DNA from: Bellilinea sp.
Lineage (GTDB): Bacteria; Chloroflexota; Anaerolineae; Anaerolineales; Anaerolineaceae
Direction: 5' to 3'
DNA: 64,000 bases
NCBI GenBank assembly: GCA_026003615.1
Contig: BPHQ01000001.1
Coordinates: 372,001-436,000 of the forward strand
Below, one piece after another: positions 25,162-33,577 of the stretch; positions within the stretch are counted from its first letter, which is position 1; every line of letters begins with the position of its first letter. A program made the position numbers and the translations under genes. The notes beneath the pieces are model-generated. The model was not told the DNA's origin, did not search any database, and was given only the letters and a program-made list of their open reading frames with translations.

Positions 25162-25219
25162 CACAGGCTTTGTTGAGCAAAGTTGTTGCGTCTGAAAATA
25201 AAGGCGTTTTTGAGAATAC

Positions 25220-27160
25220 ATGAATATAGAAGATCAAACCGGTACTACTGTACTTCGCCGTGAAACGGAAGCCAAACCCAAGAAAAGCTGGCGGACGTGG
25301 CTGATTGGCAGACCTTTACCAACCGCAGATGCTCCTCATCAGACGATTGGCGTATTAATTGGGTTGGCTGTCTTTGCGTCGGATGCGCTTTCCTCAACGG
25401 CTTATGCTACGCAGGAAATGCTGGTCATCCTGATGGTGTTAGGACCTCAGGCTTATCAGTATGTCTTTCCGCTGGCCATAGGAATTGTCATTTTATTGGC
25501 AATTGTCACCTTATCGTATGAACAAACGGTTCATGCGTATCCTAATGGAGGCGGTGCTTATACGGTTTCGCGAGATAACTTAGGGGTATTACCTTCAAAA
25601 ATTGCCGCAGCCGCTTTACTTACTGATTACATTCTAACCGTTTCTGTTTCAATTTCGTCTGGCGTTGCCCAAATTGTATCAGCAATTCCAGATCTATTTC
25701 CCTATCGAGTTTGGATTGCCGTAGGTTTCATTGCTTTTATAATGGTGATGAATTTGAGGGGAGTAAAAGAATCGGGGCGCGCCTTTGCTATTCCCACCTA
25801 TTTCTTCGTTATCATGATGTATTTGACAGTGATTGTGGGAACAATTCGATACATTGGCGGAACGTTGGGGTTAGTGGAAAATCCTCCCCCTCTGGAAGTT
25901 TTTCATGGAACGGCAGGTGTGGGTATCTTCCTGATTTTACGAGCTTTTTCAAGCGGGACAGCAGCATTAACTGGTATCGAAGCAATCTCCAATGGAATAC
26001 CTGCGTTTAAAGAACCTCGTTCAAAAAATGCGGGCACAACCCTGATCATCATGTCAATCATATTGGGAACGTTGATGCTCGGAATTTCCTTCCTTGCCGC
26101 TCATATCAGAGCCGTACCATCCGAATTAGAAACGGTAATCTCCCAATTAGCCAGAACTGCATTTGACGGCAGAGGGGTCTTTTATAGTGGTGTCATACTG
26201 GCAACGACTGTCATACTTATAATGGCTGCCAATACAGCATTTGCGGATTTTCCTCGCCTCAGCGCAATTGTGGCAACAGATGGATTATTGCCTCGCCAAT
26301 TGACATATCGAGGAAGTCGGTTGGTCTATTCGAGAGGGATTATTTTACTGGCATTAATTTCATCGTTTTTGATTATCCTTTTTCAAGCCAGTGTGACTCG
26401 TTTGATTCCTCTTTATGCTGTGGGTGTATTCTTGTCTTTCACGCTTTCTCAAGCCGGCATGGCACACCGATGGTGGAAAATTAGCAAGTTAAAAGAAGGC
26501 GAGGAAGTAAAGGAACATTCCAGCGTTTTACGATACGATCCAACCTGGTTGATAAAATTATTCATTAACGGTTTTGGTGCATTTTGCACTGGAATTGTCA
26601 TGTTGGTGTTTGCTACGACCAAATTCGTAGACGGTGCCTGGGTAGTTATCGTAATCATCCCAACGTTGGTGGTCATTTTTAGCGGTATTCAGCGGCACTA
26701 TCGTCATCTGGCATCGAAGCTTTCACTCGAAAATTACGGCGGCTTGCCACAAATCGCCCGGCATCGGGTGATCATCCCAATTGGCGGCGTCCATCGCGGA
26801 ACATTGGCTGCTTTGCGCTATGCCCGTACTCTCTCCGAAGATATTACTGCCGTCCATGTCTCGATTGATCCGCAGGAAGCCGAGCGGGTTCGGCAAAAAT
26901 GGGAAACCTGGGGTGACGGCCGACGGTTGGTCATTCTAGAATCACCGTATCGTTTGTTCATAGAACCGCTGTTGGAATACATCGGTGAAATCGAATCTAT
27001 TCGCCAACCGAATGAAATCATCACCATTGTTGTGCCGGAATTTGTACCGCGGCATTGGTGGGCAAGTTTATTACATACTCAAACTGCACTTACTTTACGA
27101 ATGGCATTGCTCTTTCACAAAGACATTGTCATCACAAGCGTTCCCTATCAGGTGGATTAA
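25220..27160 (+). CDS. KimA-type (APC/KUP-like) potassium importer with C-terminal cytosolic domain
   Basis: A 646-residue APC-superfamily transporter with about twelve membrane helices over residues 45-480 and a soluble C-terminal domain of about 150 residues. The first helix region APHQTIGVLIGLAVFASDAL with SSTAYATQEML, and YPNGGGAYTVSRDNLG, match KimA (YdaO), a K+/H+ symporter. FSSGTAALTGIEAISNGIP and NTAFADFPRLSA are further family stretches. The C-terminal part (HRVIIPIGGVHRGTLAAL then ITAVHVSIDPQEAERV) resembles a universal-stress-protein fold. Older annotation would call it an amino-acid permease. Two TrkA/RCK genes follow directly, the first overlapping this stop, which supports potassium transport. 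Confidence 0.83.
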   Translation: MNIEDQTGTTVLRRETEAKPKKSWRTWLIGRPLPTADAPHQTIGVLIGLAVFASDALSSTAYATQEMLVILMVLGPQAYQYVFPLAIGIVILLAIVTLSYEQTVHAYPNGGGAYTVSRDNLGVLPSKIAAAALLTDYILTVSVSISSGVAQIVSAIPDLFPYRVWIAVGFIAFIMVMNLRGVKESGRAFAIPTYFFVIMMYLTVIVGTIRYIGGTLGLVENPPPLEVFHGTAGVGIFLILRAFSSGTAALTGIEAISNGIPAFKEPRSKNAGTTLIIMSIILGTLMLGISFLAAHIRAVPSELETVISQLARTAFDGRGVFYSGVILATTVILIMAANTAFADFPRLSAIVATDGLLPRQLTYRGSRLVYSRGIILLALISSFLIILFQASVTRLIPLYAVGVFLSFTLSQAGMAHRWWKISKLKEGEEVKEHSSVLRYDPTWLIKLFINGFGAFCTGIVMLVFATTKFVDGAWVVIVIIPTLVVIFSGIQRHYRHLASKLSLENYGGLPQIARHRVIIPIGGVHRGTLAALRYARTLSEDITAVHVSIDPQEAERVRQKWETWGDGRRLVILESPYRLFIEPLLEYIGEIESIRQPNEIITIVVPEFVPRHWWASLLHTQTALTLRMALLFHKDIVITSVPYQVD

Positions 27161-27849
27161 TGACAGCAGAACAAGAATCAACCCCAAATAGAATGCAAAT
27201 AATTGTGGTTGGCTGCGGCCGACTGGGGTCAGCACTGGCCTACCGGCTTTTTCGGGCTGGTCACTCGGTGGCGGTTATTGATACTTCGCCAACCTCCTTC
27301 CATAACCTGCCCCCCGACTTTACCGGACGGATTCACGAGGGTGATGCCCTCTCGCAGGATGTGTTGGTGAGGGCTGGCATCGAAAAAGCAGATGCGCTGG
27401 CAGCCGTCACAAGCTCGGATGCCATCAATGCGGTAGTGGCGCGAGTTGCACGGGAGGTCTATCATGTTCCGAATGTGGTGGCGCGGAATTACGATCCGCG
27501 CTGCCGGGTTTTGTTTGAAGAACTGGAATTGCAAGTGATCAGTTCAACCAGCTGGGGAGCCCAGCGGATCGAAGAAATGCTCTATGATTCAGGTGTTCAT
27601 ACGGTCTTTTCGGCTGGCAATGGAGAAGTCGAGGTGTATGAGTTTGTCATCCCCGAAAAGTGGGACGGAAAAACCCTGGAAGAATTACTGCCCGATGAAG
27701 AATGCCTGCCGATTTCGATAACGCGTGCAGGTCGGGCAATGCTACCCCAATCAGGTCTGACAATTCGCGGTGGGGACATCATTCATGTGAGCGCCACTTT
27801 TAACGGCAGTAATTGCTTACGCCAAAAATTATTAGAAGGAAGGGAGTAG
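27160..27849 (+). CDS. TrkA/RCK-type NAD-binding potassium-transport regulator, first copy
   Basis: A 229-residue protein with a TrkA-N Rossmann domain and a TrkA-C domain. The NAD motif is IIVVGCGRLGSALAYRLF, with the ribose-binding Asp in VAVIDTS; EGDALSQDVLVRAGIEKADA and VVARNYDPR follow as in KtrA/TrkA. The C-terminal part (YEFVIPEKWDGKTLEELLP through GDIIHVSA) is RCK_C. Such proteins gate K+ transporters in response to nucleotides. Its ATG overlaps the stop of the KimA-like gene (TAATG), so it is translationally coupled. The same-length paralogue follows five bases later, suggesting an obligate pair or heteromer. Confidence 0.88.
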   Translation: MTAEQESTPNRMQIIVVGCGRLGSALAYRLFRAGHSVAVIDTSPTSFHNLPPDFTGRIHEGDALSQDVLVRAGIEKADALAAVTSSDAINAVVARVAREVYHVPNVVARNYDPRCRVLFEELELQVISSTSWGAQRIEEMLYDSGVHTVFSAGNGEVEVYEFVIPEKWDGKTLEELLPDEECLPISITRAGRAMLPQSGLTIRGGDIIHVSATFNGSNCLRQKLLEGRE

Positions 27850-27854
27850 CCAGA

Positions 27855-28544
27855 ATGTATGTCATTATTGCTGGTGGCGGAAGAACCGGCGCCCAATTAG
27901 CGCGGATTCTGGTTGCCCAAAATCATTTTGTTCAATTGATTGATAACCGTCCAGATGTACTGGCGCGTCTGCATAAGGAATTGCCCACCGAGATTATTTT
28001 TGAGGGACGTCCAATTGACCCGCTGGTTCTGGAAAAAGCCGGAGCAGAAAAGGCGGATGTGCTGGCAGCCTGTACAACCGAGGATGAGGTGAATCTGGCC
28101 ATTTGTTTCATGGCACGCAGCCGTTACAAAGTTCCCCGCACGATTGCACGTATCAACAATCCGCGCAATGCGTGGCTGTTTGATCACAAGTTTCATGTGG
28201 ATGTAGCGGTCAATCAGGCTGAAATCATGGCGTCCATCATTGAAGAAGAGATGTCGCTGGGTGATATGATGACTCTGATCAAATTGCGGCGGGGGAATTA
28301 CTCACTGGTCGAGGAAAAAGTCCCGGCGGACGCACCAGCATTAGGGGTTGCCATCAAAGACCTCAATCTGCCGGACCATTGTGTCATTGCGGCGATTATC
28401 CGACATGGTGAGGTGATTGTTCCGCGCGGGGTGACCACTTTTGAGCCGGGAGATGAGGTTTTAGCCGTAGCAGACCCGGAAGGCGCCCGGCAACTGGCAA
28501 AAATGCTTTCGCCGAATAAGGTGATCAACGGCCGGACAAAGTGA
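27855..28544 (+). CDS. TrkA/RCK-type NAD-binding potassium-transport regulator, second copy
   Basis: Also 229 residues, with TrkA-N (YVIIAGGGRTGAQLARIL, VQLIDNRPDVLARL, EKADVLAACTTEDEVNLAI, RTIARINNPRN) and TrkA-C (LVEEKVPADAPALGVAIKDL through GDEVLAVADPEG). Its glycine-rich loop and ribose-binding Asp are intact, as in the first copy. A GAAGGA/AGGGAG stretch precedes the ATG. The two copies are clearly diverged, so the duplication is old. It ends about 30 bases before the rpmH promoter. Confidence 0.88.
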   Translation: MYVIIAGGGRTGAQLARILVAQNHFVQLIDNRPDVLARLHKELPTEIIFEGRPIDPLVLEKAGAEKADVLAACTTEDEVNLAICFMARSRYKVPRTIARINNPRNAWLFDHKFHVDVAVNQAEIMASIIEEEMSLGDMMTLIKLRRGNYSLVEEKVPADAPALGVAIKDLNLPDHCVIAAIIRHGEVIVPRGVTTFEPGDEVLAVADPEGARQLAKMLSPNKVINGRTK

Positions 28545-28551
28545 AATGCGT

Positions 28552-28580
28552 TTGACCACTGCCCAAGCATAGGGTATAAT
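28552..28580 (+). promoter_or_regulatory. Promoter of the rpmH operon
   Basis: TTGACC (28552-28557) and TATAAT (28575-28580) have a 17-base spacer. The leader to rpmH is about 110 bases and can form stem-loops: CCTGTGCGC near 28602 can pair with GCGCAGG near 28653, enclosing a GCCAA/TTGGC stem. Confidence 0.85.
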
Positions 28581-28697
28581 TTGGTTCTACCCTTCGCAAT
28601 CACCTGTGCGCTGCGGAAATCGCCAAGCATTTTTATCAGGGGTTTGGCAATTTGCGCAGGACACAGTGGCTAATATTAATCAGGAAAGGAAAACGAT

Positions 28698-28868
28698 ATG
28701 CCCAAACGGACATACCAACCCAAAATTCGCCGCCGTGTTCGCGTGCATGGCTTTCGCGCCCGCATGGCAACGGCTGATGGACGGCAGGTGTTGAAACGCC
28801 GCCGCTTGCGCGGCCGCTACCGTCTGACAGTCACCTCCAACAGCCATGTCAAAAAGGTGCGCTGGTAA
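28698..28868 (+). CDS. rpmH: 50S ribosomal protein L34 (bL34)
   Basis: A 56-residue, very basic protein. The start [20 protein letters not shown] and the [13 protein letters not shown] segment are diagnostic of bL34, a large-subunit protein. It is slightly longer than the usual 44-50 residues because of the C-terminal [25 protein letters not shown] lies before the ATG. It opens the rpmH-rnpA-yidD-yidC-jag block, an order conserved across bacteria. Confidence 0.97.
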   Translation: MPKRTYQPKIRRRVRVHGFRARMATADGRQVLKRRRLRGRYRLTVTSNSHVKKVRW

Positions 28869-28943
28869 TTGGTGCTGCCTTTGCAGGTGATGCCCATGGG
28901 GCGCAACCTGCCGTTCATTGATTTTCAATGGACGGGTTCATGG

Positions 28944-29309
28944 GTGAAGCGCAAATTCAGGCTAAGACGGTCGAGCGATTTCAAGCGGGTGCGGCAAACA
29001 GGCAAGGCATACACGCACCCGTTTGTTGTGTTAAACGTGCTGCCCAATGAGGAAGGCCAATTGCGAGTCGGTATCACTGCAAGCAAAGCGGTAGGCAGTG
29101 CGGTTGACCGGAATCGCGCCAAAAGGCGTTTGCGCGCGGTGCTGGATAGATTGCTGCCGAACGTGCAGCCTGGATGGGATGTTGTGCTGATTGCCCGTAA
29201 GCCAGTATTAACCGCTGATTTTGAGGACTTAACCCAAGCGGTGCTCGGATTATTGAGACAAGCACACCTGATTGGGAAAAGTGGGACAGCATTTGATGAT
29301 CGAGCATGA
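28944..29309 (+). CDS. rnpA: Ribonuclease P protein component
   Basis: The protein cofactor of RNase P, which matures tRNA 5' ends. [15 protein letters not shown] is the usual N-terminus and [15 protein letters not shown] contains the family RNR signature. GTG 28944 was chosen because it begins the protein where homologues begin and gives 121 residues. The frame is open from the rpmH stop, so ATG 28890 or TTG 28869 would give longer forms. No strong ribosome binding site helps to decide. The 3' end overlaps yidD by 14 bases. Confidence 0.92.
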   Translation: MKRKFRLRRSSDFKRVRQTGKAYTHPFVVLNVLPNEEGQLRVGITASKAVGSAVDRNRAKRRLRAVLDRLLPNVQPGWDVVLIARKPVLTADFEDLTQAVLGLLRQAHLIGKSGTAFDDRA

Positions 29310-29574
29310 TTATTCTCATGAACCGCGCCTGCGGGATTTGCCGTTCAACTTCAAAACGGCGCCCCGCTGGATATTGCTGGGGATAATCCGTCTCTATCAG
29401 AAACTGGTTTCACCTGCATTGCCCGCCAATACCTGCCGGTTTTACCCAACTTGCTCTCACTATGGTTATCAGGCCATCTATAAACACGGTGCACTCAAAG
29501 GTACATTTATGGCGGTCTGGCGGGTTTTGCGATGCAATCCTTTAAACCCCGGCGGATATGATCCTGTACCTTGA
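29296..29574 (+). CDS. yidD: Membrane protein insertion efficiency factor YidD
   Basis: A 92-residue protein. [15 protein letters not shown] then [19 protein letters not shown] and [14 protein letters not shown] are diagnostic of YidD, a membrane-associated helper of YidC-dependent insertion. The N-terminal 20 residues are an extension beyond the core. The start at 29296 lies inside the end of rnpA. Its role follows from the family and from yidC two genes downstream. Confidence 0.95.
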   Translation: MIEHDYSHEPRLRDLPFNFKTAPRWILLGIIRLYQKLVSPALPANTCRFYPTCSHYGYQAIYKHGALKGTFMAVWRVLRCNPLNPGGYDPVP

Positions 29575-29610
29575 AAAAAACTGAGAAATCTAATTGACAC
29601 GAAAAAATTT

Positions 29611-30669
29611 ATGAAAAACACGAAAATTCTACTCATCGGACTATTCGTTCTTGGAGCGTTGTTATTAGCATCCTGCGGGGCTCCGCTTTCAGGTTCCAGC
29701 TGGCCGGGGGTCAGCTCAAACGGTGATACGGTGTATGTTGCCTACATGCAGCATGTCTACGCCGTGCGGGCAGCGGATGGCAGTATGATCTGGCGGTTTC
29801 CCGAAAAGGCAGGTCGGCAGATGTTTTTTGCGGCACCGGTACTGGCCGACGACCAATTGCTGGTAGGGGATTATGAGAATGTCCTGCACAGTCTCGATCC
29901 AAACAACGGGGTTGAAAAATGGATCTTTACCCAAGCGCAGGCTGATTGGATTGCCAGTCCATTGGTGGTCGGTGATGTCATTCTTGCGCCAAACGCAGAT
30001 CATTTTTTGTATGCCCTTTCCCAAAATGGAACGTTGCTTTGGAAATTTGAAACCGGGCGCGCCTTGTGGTCGCAGCCGGTCAGCGATGGTGAGGTTGTTT
30101 ATCAAGCCTCGATGGATCATAATGTGTATGCGATCAACCTTCGAACCGGTCAAAAGATCTGGTCATTGGATGTTGGCGGGGCAGTGATTTATTCACCCAC
30201 TCTGGATACCGAAGAAGGCACCTTGTTTCTGACCACACTGGCGCGCAATTTGATGGCTGTCAACACGCAGGATGGTTCAATTCGCTGGCAGCGCAAATTT
30301 GAAAGCGGTTTGTGGACACAACCAGCGCTGCACGATGGACGGCTCTACATGGGAGATTTGCAGGGAACGGTCTATGCCATATCGGCGAAAGATGGTGCAG
30401 AACTCTGGACCCAAAAGGTAGATCAACCGGTGACCGGAAAAGCAACGGTTCTGGACAATTCGGTGATTTTTCCCACCGAGGATGGCAGTTTAATTGCCCT
30501 GACATTGGAAGGTGAGCGATTGTGGAGCCGGACATTTGAAGGGAAGTTGTATACTGGGCCGGTGGCAATCGGTGACCGATTGGCAGTAGGCATTGCCGGC
30601 GGCAAAGAGTTTTTGAAAATGGTCTCGCTGGACGGGCAAGACCTTTGGACGTTTGTTCCACCTAAATAA
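29611..30669 (+). CDS. PQQ-type beta-propeller lipoprotein, BamB-like
   Basis: A 352-residue predicted lipoprotein: signal MKNTKILLIGLFVLGALLLA ends at the lipobox LASC. The mature part is a series of PQQ/BamB-like beta-propeller blades, each with an aspartate/glycine turn and a tryptophan: VRAADGSMIWRF, LDPNNGVEKWIF, LSQNGTLLWKFE, INLRTGQKIWSLD, NTQDGSIRWQRKF, ISAKDGAELWTQ, LTLEGERLWSR. No quinoprotein catalytic residues are evident, so it is more likely a scaffold than a dehydrogenase. It sits between yidD and yidC, 36 and 14 bases from its neighbours, which suggests a role in membrane or exported-protein assembly. That role is inference. Confidence 0.85.
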   Translation: MKNTKILLIGLFVLGALLLASCGAPLSGSSWPGVSSNGDTVYVAYMQHVYAVRAADGSMIWRFPEKAGRQMFFAAPVLADDQLLVGDYENVLHSLDPNNGVEKWIFTQAQADWIASPLVVGDVILAPNADHFLYALSQNGTLLWKFETGRALWSQPVSDGEVVYQASMDHNVYAINLRTGQKIWSLDVGGAVIYSPTLDTEEGTLFLTTLARNLMAVNTQDGSIRWQRKFESGLWTQPALHDGRLYMGDLQGTVYAISAKDGAELWTQKVDQPVTGKATVLDNSVIFPTEDGSLIALTLEGERLWSRTFEGKLYTGPVAIGDRLAVGIAGGKEFLKMVSLDGQDLWTFVPPK

Positions 30670-30683
30670 GAGAGGTAAATGTC

Positions 30684-31496
30684 ATGTGGGACGCCTTAAT
30701 CATTACTCCTTTTATCAATACTCTTCTGTTCATCTATAACATCGTTGGACAGAACTTTGGGATTGCTATCATCCTGTTTACCCTGTTGATTCGGTTAATC
30801 ACCCATCCCTTGATGGTCAAGCAAATCAAGGGTGCGCAGGCAATGCAGGAACTGCAAAAGAACGAAAAGTGGATCAAAATTCAAGAAAAATACAAGGGTG
30901 ACCGCGAAAAATTGGCGCAAGAGCAAATGGCGCTCTACAAAGAACTGGGAATAAACCCGTTTGCTTCTTGCTTGCCGACCCTGATTCAGTTGCCGATAAT
31001 TTTTGGTTTGTATCAGGCAATCATTTCCGCGCTCGCCAGTACTCCGCTGGATCTGTTGCGGCTCATCCGCCATATTTATCCCGGTTTACTGCAAGTCGAA
31101 TCATTGATTCCGCTCAATTCCCGTTTCTTGTGGATGGATCTGGGACAACCTGAACGGCTGTTCATTCCGGGGTTGAGTTTTGGCATTCCGGTACTGGTGG
31201 TTGTGGTTGTCATCACGACTTATGTGCAGGGAAAGTTGATTGCCACACCTTCTGCCAACCCTAAGGATCAAACTGCAGCAATGTCGAATATGATGAACCT
31301 GTATATGCCCATCTTCATGGGTTACTTGGCCTATACACTGGCTTCGGGTCTGGCTTTGTACTTTGTGGCTTCTAACCTGATTGGTATCCTGCAATATGCG
31401 ATGTTGGGTAAAGTCAATTGGGGAAATGTGTTCCCATTTTTGAATAAACAACCAGCAGCCGCCAGTAGCAGCGGGAAAAAATCCTATTCAAAATAG
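30684..31496 (+). CDS. yidC: YidC/Oxa1 family membrane protein insertase
   Basis: A 270-residue insertase that integrates membrane proteins alone or with SecYEG. The core is recognisable: NFGIAIILFTLLIRLITHPL with the conserved arginine in the membrane groove, then MVKQIKGAQAMQELQ, the positively charged hairpin, GINPFASCLPTLIQLPIIFG and the last helices ASGLALYFVASNLIGILQYA. Five membrane segments and no large periplasmic domain place it with the Gram-positive-type YidC. The tail is short, Ala/Ser/Lys-rich. AGAGGT precedes the ATG. jag follows in the usual order. Confidence 0.95.
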   Translation: MWDALIITPFINTLLFIYNIVGQNFGIAIILFTLLIRLITHPLMVKQIKGAQAMQELQKNEKWIKIQEKYKGDREKLAQEQMALYKELGINPFASCLPTLIQLPIIFGLYQAIISALASTPLDLLRLIRHIYPGLLQVESLIPLNSRFLWMDLGQPERLFIPGLSFGIPVLVVVVVITTYVQGKLIATPSANPKDQTAAMSNMMNLYMPIFMGYLAYTLASGLALYFVASNLIGILQYAMLGKVNWGNVFPFLNKQPAAASSSGKKSYSK

Positions 31497-31543
31497 CCGC
31501 CGTTTTCCTGATTGAATTAGGAAAGGGAAGATTTGAGGAGTCT

Positions 31544-32326
31544 ATGAGTCACGAGAAAACCACCCTTGAAATCATCGCTCCAACTGTGGAAGAAGCCGTT
31601 GCCAAAGGATTAAGTCAACTTGGTCTGCGGGAAGATGAGGTTGAGGTTGAAGTGTTAGATGCCGGCAGCCGCGGATTTCTGGGTTTGGGAAGCCGTCAGG
31701 CACGTATTCGTTTGTGGATTAAGGAAAAAGAGAGCATTTCAACCTCTCCCCTAGAAAATGGGCAAAATCGTTCAACGAAGGTGGAGAAAAAAACCGCTTC
31801 CTCAACCAATCTGGCTCAGCCATCTGAAGAGGTTCAGGATAAAAATGAGAAATTTGTTTTGGCAACCGCCGAACAAATTACAGGGGAATTACTGCAAAAA
31901 ATGCACCTGAAAGCACGCCTAAAAGCGACTATGCTTGCCCCGCAAGATGAGAACGATCAACCCACAGTTATGGTGGAAGTGCAGGGGGAGGATTTGAGCA
32001 TTTTGATCGGCCGCCGCTCGGAGACTTTGAATGCCTTGCAGTACATTACCAGCCTGATTTTGAGTAAAGAGGTGGGACGGTGGGTTCCATTGATAATTGA
32101 TGTGCAAGGCTACCGAGCGCGGCGCGAACGTCAATTGCGGGTGCTGGCACGCCGCAGCGCCGAACAGGTTGTCCATACGGGTAGAAAAATCACTTTGGAA
32201 CCGATGCCGGCCAATGAGCGGCGGGTGATTCATCTTGAATTGCGGGATCATCCGGAAGTAACCACAGAAAGTGTTGGTGAGGAACCTAACCGTAAGGTTA
32301 CAATCTTCTTAAAGAAACATCATTAA
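31544..32326 (+). CDS. jag: Jag/KhpB RNA-binding protein
   Basis: A 260-residue protein with the three parts of Jag (KhpB). Jag_N (residues 1-62) has the signature DAGSRGFLGLGSRQARIR. A charged Lys/Thr/Glu-rich linker follows. A KH domain (about 105-180) has DLSILIGRRSETLNALQYI. An R3H domain ends the protein with ERRVIHLELRDHPEVTTES. In Gram-positive bacteria it binds RNA with KhpA and influences cell elongation. Its position immediately after yidC is the standard one. GAGGAG precedes the ATG. Confidence 0.94.
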   Translation: MSHEKTTLEIIAPTVEEAVAKGLSQLGLREDEVEVEVLDAGSRGFLGLGSRQARIRLWIKEKESISTSPLENGQNRSTKVEKKTASSTNLAQPSEEVQDKNEKFVLATAEQITGELLQKMHLKARLKATMLAPQDENDQPTVMVEVQGEDLSILIGRRSETLNALQYITSLILSKEVGRWVPLIIDVQGYRARRERQLRVLARRSAEQVVHTGRKITLEPMPANERRVIHLELRDHPEVTTESVGEEPNRKVTIFLKKHH

Positions 32327-32394
32327 TGACCATTGGTAACAACAGGTATTTTCAACCTCATACTTGAAAATCCTGTTTTCTTTTGGGAGATCAT

Positions 32395-33564
32395 GTGACC
32401 ATCTGGCAGTATATCGTCTCTACCCATGCGGATGGTTTGCTGGGCTATCTCGCGATCATTTTAACTATCTCGGTGTTCAATCTTTTCTGGTTTCGAAGAA
32501 TTGAACATTACCCGCCCGCCAGCCAAAAACCGCTCGTTTCCATTCTCATACCAGCTCGAAACGAAGAAGGGAATATCGGGGGATGTGTCAGTTCGGTATT
32601 GGGTCAGGATTATCCTCATCTGGAAATTCTGATACTGGATGATCAATCAACCGACCGAACGGCTGAAATTGTTCGCCGCTACCGTCAGCAGGATGATCGT
32701 GTGGTCTTAATTGAGGGAAAACCTCTGCCGACCGGTTGGTTGGGCAAGCATTGGGCGTGTCAGCAGTTGGCCGAACAGAGTAGGGGTGAATTGCTGCTCT
32801 TTTTGGATGCCGACACTCGTCTTCATCCCCAAGCGATTACCCATGCGGTGAACACTTTTTTCCACGAACGGGTTCAACTACTCAGTGTAGTTCCGAGGGA
32901 AATTGTAAAGACCTGGGGCGAGCGATTGATTCAACCTTTCTTCTTATGGGCAGTATATACCGTTTTACCGTTAGGGATTGCTCGAAAGGTACAATTGGAC
33001 TGGTTGACTTTTACGATTGGCCAGTTTATGCTATTCGACCGGAGAGTTTATTTTGAAATTGGGGGACATGCAGCAATACGCAACGATGCGGTGGACGATC
33101 TGGCAATGGGACGCAGGATAGTCAAAAAGGGTTTCCGATGGTGGCTTGCAGATGGAAGCGATCAGGTGGAGTGCCGGATGTATCATTCCTTAAGTCAGGT
33201 GATTAATGGTTTCAGTAAGAATTATTTTGCGGCTTTTCGGTATAATCTCTTAACATACAGTTTCGTGTTTACGTGGTTGATGGTGGTTTTCTGGGAACCG
33301 CTGGTTGTTCTTTTTTTTAGCCTGAGCGGTATAAAGGTGAATTATTTTCCCATCGAAAAAGCCGGTCTTGCAACTGGACTCTCTCTATTGATTTGGGGTT
33401 TGGTGTACGCCCGCTTGAAATTTCCAGTTTATCTGGCCTTCTTTTACCCTTTGACGGTTCTTTTCAATACCCTGATTGCGATACGCTCTTTCTATCTGAC
33501 CTTGAGAGGTACTTCTACCTGGAAGGGCCGCCGGTTGGAGAAACCCAAAATTCGCTTTTTCTAA
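32395..33564 (+). CDS. Family 2 glycosyltransferase, membrane-bound, HpnB/CrtQ-like
   Basis: A 389-residue inverting glycosyltransferase. One membrane segment lies at the N-terminus (GLLGYLAIILTISVFNLFWF). A GT-A domain follows with VSILIPARNEEGNIGGCVSS, the nucleotide-binding LILDDQSTDRTAEIV and the metal-binding LLLFLDADTRLHP; DDLAMGRRIVKKG supplies the general base region. Three to four hydrophobic segments close the protein. The pattern is close to carotenoid or hopanoid-associated GT2 enzymes, but no carotenoid or hopanoid genes are nearby, so the acceptor is unknown. GTG 32395 follows TGGGAGA at good spacing. A 13-base gap separates it from the nucleoside phosphorylase. Confidence 0.82.
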   Translation: MTIWQYIVSTHADGLLGYLAIILTISVFNLFWFRRIEHYPPASQKPLVSILIPARNEEGNIGGCVSSVLGQDYPHLEILILDDQSTDRTAEIVRRYRQQDDRVVLIEGKPLPTGWLGKHWACQQLAEQSRGELLLFLDADTRLHPQAITHAVNTFFHERVQLLSVVPREIVKTWGERLIQPFFLWAVYTVLPLGIARKVQLDWLTFTIGQFMLFDRRVYFEIGGHAAIRNDAVDDLAMGRRIVKKGFRWWLADGSDQVECRMYHSLSQVINGFSKNYFAAFRYNLLTYSFVFTWLMVVFWEPLVVLFFSLSGIKVNYFPIEKAGLATGLSLLIWGLVYARLKFPVYLAFFYPLTVLFNTLIAIRSFYLTLRGTSTWKGRRLEKPKIRFF

Positions 33565-33577
33565 CGGAGGAAACCTC

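Noticed and set aside
25162-25219. ydaO-type c-di-AMP riboswitch before the KimA-like gene
   Set aside because: The leader is only about 50 bases and lacks the conserved riboswitch core.
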